Shown here piece after piece: positions 6,163 to 6,652 of a stretch of 6,652 nt of DNA. How positions within the stretch are numbered: the stretch's first letter is position 1; each line of letters begins with the position of its first letter. The notes beneath the pieces are model-generated. The model saw nothing but the letters and a program-made list of their open reading frames with translations, was not told where the DNA came from and searched no databases. A program made the translations under genes and the position numbers. Origin of the DNA: Synergistaceae bacterium (GTDB lineage: Bacteria > Synergistota > Synergistia > Synergistales > Aminobacteriaceae); the NCBI GenBank assembly GCA_017446645.1, contig JAFSQO010000441.1, forward strand, positions 1 through 6,652. Reading direction: 5' to 3'.

Positions 6163-6393
6163 ATGAAATTTTATGACTTGGAATGGCTCGCAGAACGCTG
6201 CGGGACGGAAAATAAATACGAGATAACTGCAAAAGTCGCTGCAGAGGCACGGCGTGAGAGTGAGGAGTCCCCAATCGAGAAGAACTCACCCGCTAACGAA
6301 AGGTTTATCTCTAATGTCCTGCTTGAAATCGAAGAAGGCAAAAGCCCGATTAACGTCAAGCCCTCAAAAGCAGCTAAAGCAGTGAACGAGTAA
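6163..6393 (+). CDS. rpoZ: DNA-directed RNA polymerase omega subunit, short and divergent
   Basis: The omega subunit helps fold and hold the beta' subunit in RNA polymerase. This 76-aa protein matches the omega layout: an N-terminal FYDLEWLAERCG lead (3-14), the NKYEITAKVAAEARR helix (17-31), equivalent to 'N+Y.L...AAKRARQL' in the family, and a second helix ISNVLLEIEEGKSPI (49-63), equivalent to 'V..AL.EI..GKI'. The C-terminal tail is lysine- and alanine-rich. The strongest support is the next gene, coaBC, which commonly follows rpoZ. AGGAGGG (6149-6155) with 7-nt spacing fixes the start. The usual upstream partner gmk is absent; the TerD cluster stands there instead. The sequence is divergent: NKYEI replaces the common N+Y.L, and ARRESEE replaces ARQL. 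The call therefore rests on motif plus context. Confidence 0.72.
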   Translation: MKFYDLEWLAERCGTENKYEITAKVAAEARRESEESPIEKNSPANERFISNVLLEIEEGKSPINVKPSKAAKAVNE

Positions 6394-6652
6394 ATGACTG
6401 ACTGGCAAACAGGACGCAAGATTCTGCTCGGCATAACCGGAGGTATAGCAGCCTACAAGATTCCTGCTCTGGTAAGGCTTATCACTGGGGCAGGCTGTGA
6501 GGTCGAAATTATCCTGACCCGTTCTGCTGAAAATTTCGTGACCCCTATGACCCTGGCGACTCTCGCGAAGCATAAAGTATGGCGTGATGATGACTTTCGT
6601 GACTCAGGGTATGAAATTCCACATATAAAGCTGGCAGATTGGGCGGACGTTA
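6394..6652 (+). CDS. coaBC: CoaBC (phosphopantothenoylcysteine decarboxylase/synthase), N-terminal part
   Basis: Only the first 86 codons are in the window; the full bifunctional protein is about 400 aa. CoaBC makes 4'-phosphopantetheine from 4'-phosphopantothenate and cysteine in coenzyme A synthesis. The visible part is the FMN-dependent CoaC decarboxylase domain: GITGGIAAYK (13-22, flavin-binding loop), TRSAENFVTP (42-51) and PHIKLADWAD (76-85), which contains the catalytic histidine (H77). The ATG follows the rpoZ TAA with no gap and no good Shine-Dalgarno site, so translation is probably coupled to rpoZ. Whether the CoaB half follows cannot be seen. Confidence 0.92.
   Translation, partial: MTDWQTGRKILLGITGGIAAYKIPALVRLITGAGCEVEIILTRSAENFVTPMTLATLAKHKVWRDDDFRDSGYEIPHIKLADWADV

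Noticed and set aside
6171..6573. Antisense ORFs opposite rpoZ and coaBC
   Set aside because: Both sense frames are explained by recognised proteins, and the antisense frames show no motifs or start signals.

Overview
The window reads almost entirely on the + strand and looks like a moderately AT-rich genome of an anaerobic, possibly gut-associated bacterium. Strong Shine-Dalgarno sites (AAGGAGG, AAAGGAG), polysaccharide/pectin-type sugar catabolism genes and an rpoZ-coaBC pair are compatible with Synergistota or a Clostridia-like Bacillota. The sequence alone does not settle this, so the placement is tentative.

Left part (1-1801): the last 101 codons of a 4-alpha-glucanotransferase (malQ type), followed after 6 nt by a complete altronate dehydratase (uxaA, 495 aa). 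These are carbon metabolism genes: alpha-glucan remodelling and the galacturonate branch.

Middle (1802-3916): a 420-nt gap starts with a frameshifted stub of a Sel1-repeat gene (about 1817-1925). It continues as AT-rich, non-coding DNA holding short inverted and direct repeats, a candidate sigma70-type promoter and a leader of about 140 nt. It leads into an intact 564-aa cytoplasmic protein with 14 Sel1-like repeats. The repeats show recent recombination: a near-identical two-repeat duplication and an out-of-phase 10-aa partial repeat.

Right part (3917-6144): an extended -10 promoter precedes a compact cluster of TerD-family protein, AIM24-family protein, second TerD-family protein, a 50-aa single-pass membrane protein and a possible 22-aa ORF. 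No TerC, TerB or TelA gene is visible in the window. The cluster looks like a small stress/membrane-associated unit built on two calcium-binding-type TerD domains around an AIM24 protein.

Far right (6145-6652): a divergent, short RNA polymerase omega subunit (rpoZ) and the first 86 codons of coaBC, whose ATG directly follows the rpoZ stop. I see no terminator between the Ter-like cluster and these housekeeping genes, so they may share transcripts.
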